Source: Sphingomonas sp.
Lineage (GTDB): Bacteria > Pseudomonadota > Alphaproteobacteria > Sphingomonadales > Sphingomonadaceae
Length of the DNA: 6,847 nt
Direction of reading: 5' to 3'
Assembly: GCA_030146605.1 (NCBI GenBank)
Contig: JASLBO010000515.1
Coordinates: 1-6,847 of the forward strand
This document shows positions 1 through 6,132 of the stretch, one piece after another (within the stretch, counting starts at the first letter, position 1; every line of letters starts with the position of its first letter). Under the pieces are notes generated by a model. The model was given only the letters and a program-made list of their open reading frames with translations, was not told where the DNA came from and made no database searches. A program made the translations under genes and the position numbers.

Positions 1-469
1 CCAGCATGTTCTCGACCGCGCCGTCCTTCAGCGTGTCGGTCAGCTCGATGCGGTCGCCATAGGCCGCATCGCCGCCGGGATTGACGATGACGATATTACC
101 CTCGGCGACGACCTGGCCGGTCTTGCGGTTCCAGACGATGCGGTCGGCGCGGAGACGATCGCTGCGCCGGCTCAGCCGGACCTCGCCGGCGGCGGTGACG
201 ACGTCGTTCTCGTAATCATAATCGAGCTGGTCGGCGGTGAACTGGACCTCCTGGGGGTCGGCCGAGGTCGCCTCGGTCGACGGGGCAGGGGGCGTGACGC
301 CGCGATCCTGGAACTCAGGGCTCGGCACCGACGGGGCCGGGGGCAGATCGGGCTGGCGCGCGGGCGCCTCGCTCGGATCGGCGGTCTCCTGCGCCCGCGC
401 CTGTGCGGCGAGGCACAGGCCCAGAGCGGCAGACAGCAGCAAGGCCTTGCGCGTAACGACGATTCCCAC
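1..469 (-). CDS. lptD: LPS-assembly protein LptD, N-terminal part (runs off the left edge)
   Basis: LptD is the outer-membrane barrel that, with LptE, inserts lipopolysaccharide into the outer leaflet; its periplasmic N-terminal domain (OstA/LptA-like jellyroll) receives LPS from the LptA bridge. About 156 codons are visible. They start with a signal peptide (charged VTRK, then a Leu/Ala-rich core, probable cleavage after ARA near residue 26), followed by a Pro-rich acidic linker (about 28-68). The OstA-like repeat follows from about residue 70: VQFTADQLDYDYENDVVTAAGEV, RADRIVWNRKTGQVVAEGNIVI and YGDRIELTDTLKDG. The barrel lies outside the window. The start is uncertain: GTG at 469 is chosen because GGGAG lies 11 bases upstream; GTG at 481 is in frame but has no spaced ribosome site. 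The gene diverges from holC across about 110 bases in which I see no clear promoter. Family assignment is firm; LptA is less likely because of the long Pro-rich linker. Confidence 0.9.
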   Translation of the reverse strand, partial: MGIVVTRKALLLSAALGLCLAAQARAQETADPSEAPARQPDLPPAPSVPSPEFQDRGVTPPAPSTEATSADPQEVQFTADQLDYDYENDVVTAAGEVRLSRRSDRLRADRIVWNRKTGQVVAEGNIVIVNPGGDAAYGDRIELTDTLKDGAVENML

Positions 470-577
470 CTTTGACTTCACTCCCGGGCACGCGGCACCG
501 CTCGCCCTATCGCAGCGGTTGCGGCATCGCAATGTCGCGTGCGTTGGCCCGAACGCGCGGAGGCGCTATCAGGAGCC

Positions 578-1018
578 ATGCAGGTCGACTTCTACCATCT
601 CACCCAGGTCCCGCTCGAACGCGCGCTGCCCCAGATCGCCGAGAAGGTGCTCGCCACCGGCGGGCGGCTGGTGATCGTCGCCGGCGACGCGGCGCAGCGC
701 GCGAAGCTGGACCAATTGCTGTGGAGCTATGCGCCCGAGAGCTTCATGCCGCATGGCCAAGCCGGGGGCGAGGACGATGCGCGCCAGCCGGTGCTGATCG
801 CCGAAGCGCCCGAAGCCGCGAACGGCGCCCGGCACATCGCGCTGGTCGATGGCGTATGGCGCGAGGAGGTCTTGGGGTTCGACCGGGCCTTCCATTTCTT
901 CGATGAGGAAGGAATCGGCGCGGCACGGGCGGCGTGGAAGGGGCTTGCGGATCGCGAAGGGGTGACCCGGAATTATTGGAAGCAGAACGACGCGGGGCGC
1001 TGGGAGAAGGCGGCGTAG
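578..1018 (+). CDS. holC: DNA polymerase III chi subunit (HolC)
   Basis: Chi belongs to the clamp-loader complex of the replicative polymerase and links it to single-stranded DNA-binding protein (SSB). The 146 residues match the usual family length (E. coli chi is 147). Recognisable features are the MQVDFYHL start, a Rossmann-like core with GGRLVIVAGD and LDQLLWSYAPESFMPHG, then QPVLIA and the C-terminal aromatic segment FDRAFHFFDEEG. ATG 578 is preferred over an in-frame GTG at 539: AGGAG at 571-575 sits just before it, and the family begins with this short MxxDFYHL strand. In enterobacteria holC follows the aminopeptidase gene pepA. Here it stands directly divergent from lptD with no pepA, so it probably has its own promoter. 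The 199-base gap to ndk makes co-transcription possible but not shown. Confidence 0.92.
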   Translation: MQVDFYHLTQVPLERALPQIAEKVLATGGRLVIVAGDAAQRAKLDQLLWSYAPESFMPHGQAGGEDDARQPVLIAEAPEAANGARHIALVDGVWREEVLGFDRAFHFFDEEGIGAARAAWKGLADREGVTRNYWKQNDAGRWEKAA

Positions 1019-1082
1019 CCCGCGAACTTAACGAACATCGCGCATATGCGGGCAGCGCAGGTGATCGACGATGCAAATAGCG

Positions 1083-1101
1083 GCCGTCGGCGCACGACGG
1101 C
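1083..1101. other. Hairpin in the holC-ndk intergenic region
   Basis: A 7-base perfect inverted repeat, GCCGTCG and CGACGGC, encloses a 5-base loop. It lies 64 bases after the holC stop. No T-run follows on either strand, so it is not a standard intrinsic terminator. It may be a 3'-end structure for holC, or chance in GC-rich DNA. The rest of the 199-base gap holds a second weak inverted repeat (TGCAAG at 1132-1137, CTTGCA at 1146-1151) and no promoter I can defend. Confidence 0.3.
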
Positions 1102-1217
1102 ACTGCGATTCCATCACGCCAAATCCTACATTGCAAGGGCCCCGGCTTGCATCCACGCCGCCCGGGGATTAGGGAGCCGCGACTTTCCCCAACTCAAGAT
1201 ACAGGAGCCGCACGGCC

Positions 1218-1640
<423 letters not shown>

Positions 1641-1641
1641 G

Positions 1642-1663
1642 CCGTCGCTCTCCGGAGCGGCGG
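1642..1663 (+). other. Hairpin directly after the ndk stop codon
   Basis: CCGTCGCTC and GAGCGGCGG form a 9-pair stem (one G-U pair) around the 4-base loop TCCG, beginning 1 base after the ndk stop. No T-run follows. It sits 9 bases ahead of the intrinsic terminator and may stabilise the 3' end of the ndk mRNA. Confidence 0.55.
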
Positions 1664-1672
1664 TGAGAGTGG

Positions 1673-1711
1673 AGCGCCGGTGGGGCTGAGACCCTGCCGG
1701 CGCTTTTCTTT
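1673..1711 (+). terminator. Intrinsic terminator of ndk
   Basis: A stem of up to 13 pairs forms between 1673-1685 and 1692-1704: AGCGCCGG with CCGGCGCT, extended through two G-U pairs to GGG with CCC. The loop is CTGAGA. TTTTCTTT follows directly from 1704. This is a textbook Rho-independent terminator for plus-strand transcription leaving ndk. Confidence 0.88.
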
Positions 1712-1720
1712 GTGCGTTGT

Positions 1721-1744
1721 CCCGGATCCGGCCGGGGATGACGG
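1721..1744. repeat. Degenerate copy of the GTCATCCC-type intergenic repeat
   Basis: Read on the minus strand, the segment begins CCGTCATCCCCGGCCGG and ends in CCGGG, so it can fold with its own ends. Its first ten bases (CCGTCATCCC) match the outer end of both arms of the element at 5240-5331, but it lacks the GAAA core. It is probably a decayed single arm or a related repeat type. It lies just downstream of the ndk terminator, a usual location for such repeats. Confidence 0.5.
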
Positions 1745-1815
1745 TAGAATGGTACAATCGTGTTGATCTGGATTGAGGGCCGCAACTTACTGTTTTGCGG
1801 CGCATTTCAATCTGC

Positions 1816-2058
1816 ATGCCTCAGTATTTCTTCAGCCTGCGAACCCCTGACGCCCACCCCTCGCTTGGCGAGCACGGCGGCGTTTTCCCTGACCTCCGGA
1901 CGGCGCTTGCCGAGGCCAATTCCACGGCGCGGTCGCTGATCCACAAGCGGGTGCGGCGTGCTCCGGTCAATCTGCACGGCAGCATCGATGTCGAGGACGA
2001 ACGGCGCCAGCCGATCGCGCGCATCCTGCTCGCCGATGTCGCCCGCCAGATCACCTGA
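1816..2058 (+). CDS. Small DUF6894-like protein of unknown function
   Basis: An 80-residue protein with the layout of the alphaproteobacterial DUF6894 family: an N-terminal MPxYFF strand (MPQYFFSLRTPD), a Gly-rich turn ending in FPDL, a helix rich in Ala and Glu (ALAEANSTARSLI), and a C-terminal two-strand segment GSIDVEDERRQPIARILLADV. No catalytic motif, signal peptide or membrane segment is visible; it is probably cytoplasmic. No function is known to me for this family. ATG 1816 is chosen because it begins the conserved MPxYFF strand; TTG at 1795 would add seven residues. No good ribosome site is seen. A TACAAT at 1753-1758 could be a -10 box but lacks a matching -35. The stop is 10 bases before the M61 peptidase ATG, so the two are probably co-transcribed. 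The family assignment is from memory of its pattern. Confidence 0.8.
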   Translation: MPQYFFSLRTPDAHPSLGEHGGVFPDLRTALAEANSTARSLIHKRVRRAPVNLHGSIDVEDERRQPIARILLADVARQIT

Positions 2059-2068
2059 TCGCGCGCCA

Positions 2069-3916
2069 ATGACCGAACTGCCCCAGGCGATCCCCGAGCC
2101 GGCGCCGATTCCGCCCCCGCAGGATGCGCCCTTTGAAGGGCGCATTCGCCTCCACGTCGATGCGCGCGATGTGGATCGCCGCATCTTCAAGGCGCGCGAG
2201 ACGATCCCGGTGCGCCGGGCGGGCGAGATGACATTGCTCTTCCCGAAATGGCTCCCCGGCTATCACGCGCCGCAAGCGCCGATCGAATTGTTCGCCGGGC
2301 TGAAAATCACCGCCGGCGACCGCGACCTCGCGTGGAAGCGCCATCCGGTGGACGTGCATGCCTTCACCTTCGAAGTTCCCGAGGGCGTGGCGGCGATCGA
2401 GGCGGAGTTCCAGTTCCTTTCTCCGACGAACAGTTCGCAAGGGCGAGTCGTGGTCGGGCCGGCGCTGCTCACGCTGCAGTGGAATACGGTGCTGCTATAT
2501 CCTTCGGGCCATTATTCGCGGCAGATCCAGGTGGAGCCGAGCCTGACGCTGCCCGAGGGCTGGCAGCTGGCGTCGGCGCTCGCGGTTTCGCGAAGCGACG
2601 GCGCGACCACGCATTTCGAGCCGGTCCCGCTGGATGTGCTGGTCGATTCGCCGGTGTTCGCCGGGCGGCATTTCCGCCGGGTGCCGCTCGACGAGCGCGA
2701 GCAGGTGCACCTCAACATGGTGGCGGACTCCCCCGAACTGCTCGCGGCCACGCCCGAGCAGATCGCGCCGCATCGTGCGCTGATCGCGGAGGCCGACGCA
2801 TTGTTCGGGACGCGCCATTTCGACCGCTACGAGATATTGTTCGCGCTGAGCGAGGAAGTCGGCAGCATCGGCGTCGAGCATCACCGCTCGTGCGAGGCCG
2901 CGACCATCCCGCGCTATTTCGCCGACTGGGATGACAGCTTCTCGCGGCGCGACACGATCCCGCACGAATTCGTCCATAGCTGGAACGGCAAGCGCCGGCG
3001 CGGGGCGGATTCGTGGACCCCGAGCTTTCACCGGCCGATCCGCAACAGCCTGATGTGGGTCTATGAGGGCCAGACCCAATATTGGGACCGGGTGCTGTGC
3101 GCGCGTTCGGGATTGTGGCGGGCCGACGATGCGCTGCAGGCGCTGGCGTTGACCGCGGCGACGCACGCGGTGCGCGCCGGCAGCCGCTGGCGCCCGATGA
3201 GCGACACGACGCGCGACCCGATCATCGCCGCACGCGCGCCGCTTCCCTGGGCGAGCTGGCAGCGCAGCGAGGATTATTATTCCGAAGGCGCGTTGGTCTG
3301 GCTCGACGTCGATACGCGGATCCGCGAGCTATCGGGCGAGGCGCGGTCGCTCGACGATTTCGCGCGGCAGTTCTTCGGCGCGGGCGAAGCGGGGGACTGG
3401 GTGACGCGCACCTATGTCTTCGACGATGTCATCGCCTGTCTGGAGGGTCTCGCCCCTTTCGACTGGCGCGGATTCTTCACGGCCAAGCTGGAGGGCAAGC
3501 ACGAAGGCGCGCCGCTCGCCGGGCTCGAGCGCGGCGGCTACCGGCTGGTCTATCGAAGCGAACCGAGCGCCTATTGGGCGAATACCGAAAAGGTCGCGGG
3601 GAACGTCAATCTGATGTTCTCGCTGGGGCTTACCGCAGACACGGCGGGCACTCTCGAGGAAGTGCTGTGGGAGGGTCCGGCCTTTCGGGCCGGGCTGACC
3701 GCGGGATCGGCGCTGCTCGAAGTGAATGGCGCGGATTGGTCGGCGCAGCGGCTCAAACAGGCGGTGGCACAAACCGCTCCGCTGGAACTGCGCGTGCGCA
3801 GCGGGCAGCATGAGCGGGTGGTTACGATCGATTGCCCGGGGCATCGTTATCCGTACCTCGAGCCGTTGCCGGGCGCGCGGGCGCGGCTCGACGAGATCCT
3901 TCGCCCCCACCGCTGA
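2069..3916 (+). CDS. M61-family zinc aminopeptidase with C-terminal PDZ domain, no signal peptide
   Basis: A 615-residue metallopeptidase of the M61 (glycyl aminopeptidase) family, which removes N-terminal residues, preferably Gly or Ala in characterised members. Domains in order: a Pro-rich N-terminal stretch (1-20); the M61 N-terminal beta domain (about 22-195, with FPKWLPGYHAP and SPTNSSQGRVV); the catalytic domain with zinc motif HEFVH at 299-303 followed by SWNGKRRRGAD; the likely third zinc ligand Glu333 in WVYEGQTQYW; a helical region with WQRSEDYYSEGALVWLDVD; and a PDZ-like domain (about 515-590) with LWEGPAFRAGLTAGSALLEVNG. All key catalytic residues are present. Relatives I recall carry a secretion signal before the Pro-rich linker; here the protein starts at the linker, and the in-frame extension upstream is only the DUF6894 gene read in another frame. 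It may therefore be cytoplasmic. No clear ribosome site precedes the ATG, so translation may be coupled to the upstream gene. Confidence 0.92.
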   Translation: MTELPQAIPEPAPIPPPQDAPFEGRIRLHVDARDVDRRIFKARETIPVRRAGEMTLLFPKWLPGYHAPQAPIELFAGLKITAGDRDLAWKRHPVDVHAFTFEVPEGVAAIEAEFQFLSPTNSSQGRVVVGPALLTLQWNTVLLYPSGHYSRQIQVEPSLTLPEGWQLASALAVSRSDGATTHFEPVPLDVLVDSPVFAGRHFRRVPLDEREQVHLNMVADSPELLAATPEQIAPHRALIAEADALFGTRHFDRYEILFALSEEVGSIGVEHHRSCEAATIPRYFADWDDSFSRRDTIPHEFVHSWNGKRRRGADSWTPSFHRPIRNSLMWVYEGQTQYWDRVLCARSGLWRADDALQALALTAATHAVRAGSRWRPMSDTTRDPIIAARAPLPWASWQRSEDYYSEGALVWLDVDTRIRELSGEARSLDDFARQFFGAGEAGDWVTRTYVFDDVIACLEGLAPFDWRGFFTAKLEGKHEGAPLAGLERGGYRLVYRSEPSAYWANTEKVAGNVNLMFSLGLTADTAGTLEEVLWEGPAFRAGLTAGSALLEVNGADWSAQRLKQAVAQTAPLELRVRSGQHERVVTIDCPGHRYPYLEPLPGARARLDEILRPHR

Positions 3917-3930
3917 GCGGGGGTCAGGCG
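3902..3930. terminator. Possible shared hairpin over the convergent stop codons
   Basis: The peptidase stop (3914-3916) and the kinase stop (3924-3926) face each other 7 bases apart. CCGC at 3910-3913 pairs with GCGG at 3917-3920 around the TGA, and outer CGCC (3902-3905) can pair with GGCG (3927-3930) past mismatches. Alternatively CCCCC (3904-3908) pairs with GGGGG (3919-3923). No T-run exists on either strand, so termination here would be weak or Rho-assisted. Confidence 0.25.
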
Positions 3931-5240
3931 CGGGGCAGGGTGATCGTCGCGGCGAGGCCGCCGCCTTCGCGATTGGCGAGGACAATGTCGCCGCCGGCAT
4001 CGTTGACGATCGCGCGGGCGAGCGCGAGGCCGAGCCCGATACCGCCGGTGTCGCGGTTGCGCGAGGTTTCGAGCCGCGTGAAGGGCGCGAACACCGCGCC
4101 GAGCTTGTCGGGCGGGATGCCCGGGCCGCGATCGGCGACTTCGATCGCGACATTGCGCTCGCCCGGAAGCAGGCGGACCTGCGCGCCGCCGCCATATTTG
4201 ACGGCATTTTCGATGAGGTTGCGGACCGCGCGGCGCATCAGCGACGGGCGCAAATGCATCTTGAGCCGCGGCGTTTCCTCGAACTCGACGGCATGGCCGA
4301 GCTCGCGGAAATCGTCCACCACGGCATCGATCAGCGCCGACAGATCGACATCGGTCGGCGGCTCGCTGGGGCGCCCGAGACGGGCGAGCGAGAGGATGTC
4401 GTCGAGCGTGCGGTTCATCTCGTCGATCGTGTCGGCCATGCGATTGCGGTCGTCGTCGTCGTCGACCGATTCGATGCGGACGCGCAGCGCGGCCAGCGGT
4501 GTGCGCAGATCATGGCCGATCGCGCCGAGCATCCGGTCCTTCTCGTCGAGCATCGCGTTCACCCGCAAGCTGAGGACATTATACGCGGCGATCACGGCGC
4601 GGACGTCGCTGGGGCCGCGCTCTTCCAGCGGCTCGGTGCCGTCGCCGGGGCGGAAGTCTCGCGCGGCACCGGCAAGCGAGCGCAGCGGCTTCGAGATGCG
4701 GCGGACGATCCACATCACCGGCAACAGGATGATGACGTAGAGGATCAGGGTCTGGAAGATCAAAGCGACGACCAGTCGCCGATCCGGGCGCGCCCAGGGG
4801 GCATTGACGGTCAGCCAGCCCTTGCCGGGCTGCTCGATCGCAATGACGAGCACGGTGCCTGGACGGCGGCGATCGCGCTTCTCTTCGGCGGCGAGCCGCC
4901 GGATGCCGGTGTCGATGCTGCGATAGGGAATGCCCGCTTCGGCAAGCTGGTTGCGTAGCTCGGCGGTGACTTCATTGCGCCGTTCGAGCGTGGCCGGGAT
5001 CGGGTTCGCGGCGACGCGACGCACGCGGCCGCGGTCCGGGGCGAGCAGGCGCCCGCTGGTCCGCTCGCGCTCGAGCGCATCGACGATGCGGGTGGTCGCC
5101 TGCTGGGTGGCATAAGCGAGGCGGAATTGCGCACGATCGCGGACGGCGATGGCGAAGTTCAGCACCTGCGCGGTGAAGAGCGCGACCGCGATGAGCAGCG
5201 CCATCTGGCCGGCGAGCGAGCGGGGGAGGAGGCGTTTCAT
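3924..5240 (-). CDS. Two-component sensor histidine kinase
   Basis: A 438-residue inner-membrane kinase that should phosphorylate the response regulator encoded just upstream. Layout: membrane segment 1 (about 12-33); a basic, Arg-rich periplasmic domain of about 120 residues (34-155); membrane segment 2 (about 157-178); a HAMP linker starting RRISKPLRSLAGAARDF (180-232); the dimerisation helix with phospho-acceptor His243 in GHDLRTPLAALRV; and an HATPase domain with N-box NLIENAVKYG (341-350, Asn345), G1 DRGPGIP (370-376), F-box FAPFTRLE and G2 GGIGLGLALARAI (399-411). All motifs are intact, so it should be active. The turn between the dimerisation helices carries five consecutive Asp (260-264). 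The signal is unknown; the sensor domain is basic, which argues against direct binding of metal cations. The ATG begins with a base supplied by the inserted element at 5240-5331, and GGGG 6-9 bases upstream, also inside the element, is the only ribosome-site candidate. Confidence 0.96.
   Translation of the reverse strand: MKRLLPRSLAGQMALLIAVALFTAQVLNFAIAVRDRAQFRLAYATQQATTRIVDALERERTSGRLLAPDRGRVRRVAANPIPATLERRNEVTAELRNQLAEAGIPYRSIDTGIRRLAAEEKRDRRRPGTVLVIAIEQPGKGWLTVNAPWARPDRRLVVALIFQTLILYVIILLPVMWIVRRISKPLRSLAGAARDFRPGDGTEPLEERGPSDVRAVIAAYNVLSLRVNAMLDEKDRMLGAIGHDLRTPLAALRVRIESVDDDDDRNRMADTIDEMNRTLDDILSLARLGRPSEPPTDVDLSALIDAVVDDFRELGHAVEFEETPRLKMHLRPSLMRRAVRNLIENAVKYGGGAQVRLLPGERNVAIEVADRGPGIPPDKLGAVFAPFTRLETSRNRDTGGIGLGLALARAIVNDAGGDIVLANREGGGLAATITLPRA
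5231..5239. repeat. Left copy of 9-base direct repeat flanking the inserted element
   Basis: GGCGTTTCA here is identical to 5332-5340. On the coding (minus) strand it reads TGAAACGCC and forms bases 2-10 of the kinase gene. The neighbouring bases differ between the copies (GGA before and T after here; GGT before and C after at the right copy), so the identity is exactly 9 bases. It looks like a target-site duplication. Confidence 0.75.
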
Positions 5241-5331
5241 GCCAACCCCGTCATCCCGGCGAAAGCCGGGATCGCATGCCGCGGACCGTCCGCTTGCCGG
5301 CTGAGGCCCCGGCTTTCGCCGGGGTGACGGT
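5240..5331. mobile_element. 92-base MITE/REPIN-like element with 23-base inverted ends, in the regulator-kinase junction
   Basis: The two arms are 5248-5270 (plus strand) and 5308-5330 (minus strand). Both read CCGTCA(T/C)CCCGGC, then GAAA, then GCCGGG, and they match at 22 of 23 bases. Each arm is itself a hairpin: ATCCCGGC/GCCGGGAT around GAAA at 5253-5272, and CCCCGGC/GCCGGGG around TTTC at 5307-5324. The spacer between them holds a further small palindrome, GCGGACCGTCCGC (5281-5293). No protein is encoded; a plus-strand reading frame through it (5127-5327) gives the VIPAKAGI peptide, a frequent false call over this repeat. Paired inverted arms fit a REPIN (moved by a RAYT transposase elsewhere in the genome) or a short MITE. 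The flanking 9-base direct repeats favour the MITE-like reading. It lies between the stop of the response regulator and the start of the kinase, so it is transcribed within their mRNA. Confidence 0.82.
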
Positions 5332-5340
5332 GGCGTTTCA
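5332..5340. repeat. Right copy of 9-base direct repeat flanking the inserted element
   Basis: GGCGTTTCA, identical to 5231-5239. On the coding strand its first three bases are the TGA stop of the response regulator. Together with the preceding G (5341) it reads GTG AAA CGC, matching the kinase's Met-Lys-Arg start, so this copy preserves what looks like the ancestral overlapping start codon. Confidence 0.75.
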
Positions 5341-6057
5341 CAGCCGCGTCACTTCGGCGGCGAGGGTGTAGCCGCCGCCCCAGACGGTCTTGATCAGCGC
5401 GGGGTTCTTCGCGTCGGGCTCGATCTTCTTGCGCAGCCGGCTGACCTGATTGTCGATCGCGCGGTCGAACGCGGCGGCCTCGCGGCCCTGGGTGAGATCG
5501 AGCAACTGATCGCGCGTGAGGACCTGGCGCGGGCGGGTGACCAGCGCGTGGAGCAGATTATACTCGCCGGTCGACAGCGCGACCGAGACGCCTTCGCGGT
5601 CGACCAAGGCGCGTTCGCCGGTCTTGAGCACCCAGCCGGCAAAGGCGAAGCTGCCGGTCTCGGGCGCGTGCTGCTTCGCGCCGCCGGCGGTCCAGCGGCG
5701 CAACACGACCTTGATGCGCGCGGCGAGCTCGCGCGGGGAAAAGGGCTTCACGACATAATCGTCGGCACCCATCTCCAGCCCGACGATGCGGTCGGTCTCC
5801 TCGCTGCGCGCGGTGAGCAGGATGACCGGGATCTCGCTGGTCTCCCGGATGTGGCGGCAGAGGCTGAGGCCGTCCTCGCCCGGCATCATGATGTCGAGGA
5901 TGACGAGATCGATCGCATAGGCCGCCATCCGCGCGCGGGCGCCCTCGGCGTCGCCGGCCTGGGTGACGCGGAATCCCTGTTTGGTGAGATATTGCGCCAG
6001 CGGCTCGCGGATCGAGCGTTCGTCGTCGACGAGGAGAAGATGGGGGAGATCGGACAT
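5338..6057 (-). CDS. OmpR/PhoB-family response regulator
   Basis: A 239-residue cytoplasmic DNA-binding regulator and the likely partner of the kinase downstream. The receiver domain (about 6-120) has the acidic pair Asp11-Asp12 in LLVDDE, phospho-acceptor Asp55 in VILDIMMPG, Thr82 in LLTARS and Lys104 in YVVKPFSPREL. The winged-helix output domain (about 135-235) has STGEYNLLHALVTRPRQVLTRDQLL, the recognition helix AAFDRAIDNQVSRLRKKIE and the wing IKTVWGGGYTLA. All key residues are present. ATG 6057 starts the standard LLVDD strand; its ribosome site is poor (GGAG lies about 20 bases upstream). It follows the EF-hand gene in the same direction after 75 bases that contain a terminator-like hairpin, so it has either its own promoter or relies on read-through. 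Regulators of this type bind paired direct repeats; a candidate lies at 6665-6681. The specific subfamily (for example OmpR itself) cannot be fixed from sequence alone. Confidence 0.97.
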   Translation of the reverse strand: MSDLPHLLLVDDERSIREPLAQYLTKQGFRVTQAGDAEGARARMAAYAIDLVILDIMMPGEDGLSLCRHIRETSEIPVILLTARSEETDRIVGLEMGADDYVVKPFSPRELAARIKVVLRRWTAGGAKQHAPETGSFAFAGWVLKTGERALVDREGVSVALSTGEYNLLHALVTRPRQVLTRDQLLDLTQGREAAAFDRAIDNQVSRLRKKIEPDAKNPALIKTVWGGGYTLAAEVTRL

Positions 6058-6080
6058 ATTGCGACCGTAACAACTCCGGG

Positions 6081-6123
6081 AACGAAAAGAAGTGCCGGGC
6101 GGCGAGAGGGGGTGCCGCCCGGC
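6081..6123 (-). terminator. Terminator-like hairpin between the EF-hand gene and the regulator
   Basis: GCCGGGCGGC (6094-6103) and GCCGCCCGGC (6114-6123) form a perfect 10-pair stem with a 10-base loop. Reading leftward on the minus strand, ACTTCTTTTCGTT follows the stem. The stem begins 9 bases after the EF-hand stop. The interrupted T-run suggests partial rather than complete termination, which would set the regulator and kinase below the EF-hand gene. Confidence 0.72.
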
Positions 6124-6132
6124 GAGGCAAAT

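Noticed and set aside
395..469. LptD N-terminus as a lipoprotein signal (Cys in LGLC)
   Set aside because: The residues before the Cys do not fit a lipobox, an AxA cleavage site follows shortly after, and LptD is a barrel protein, not a lipoprotein.
539..577. Upstream GTG start for holC
   Set aside because: The extension adds 13 residues not typical of chi, while ATG 578 has AGGAG just ahead and starts the conserved strand.
1041..1050. Perfect palindrome CGCATATGCG after holC
   Set aside because: It is short, isolated and has no repeat partner or T-run; it could be chance.
1763..1791. Possible promoter TTGATC, 17 bases, CTTACT before the DUF6894-like gene
   Set aside because: The -10 part matches consensus at only three of six positions, too weak to report as a feature.
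3726..4958. 410-codon plus-strand reading frame
   Set aside because: It overlaps the peptidase end and runs antisense through the histidine kinase. Its composition (runs of Arg, Ala, Asp and Ser) is a shadow, with no recognisable domain.
5127..5327. 66-codon plus-strand frame containing VIPAKAGI
   Set aside because: This peptide is the translation of the intergenic repeat and is a known kind of false gene call.
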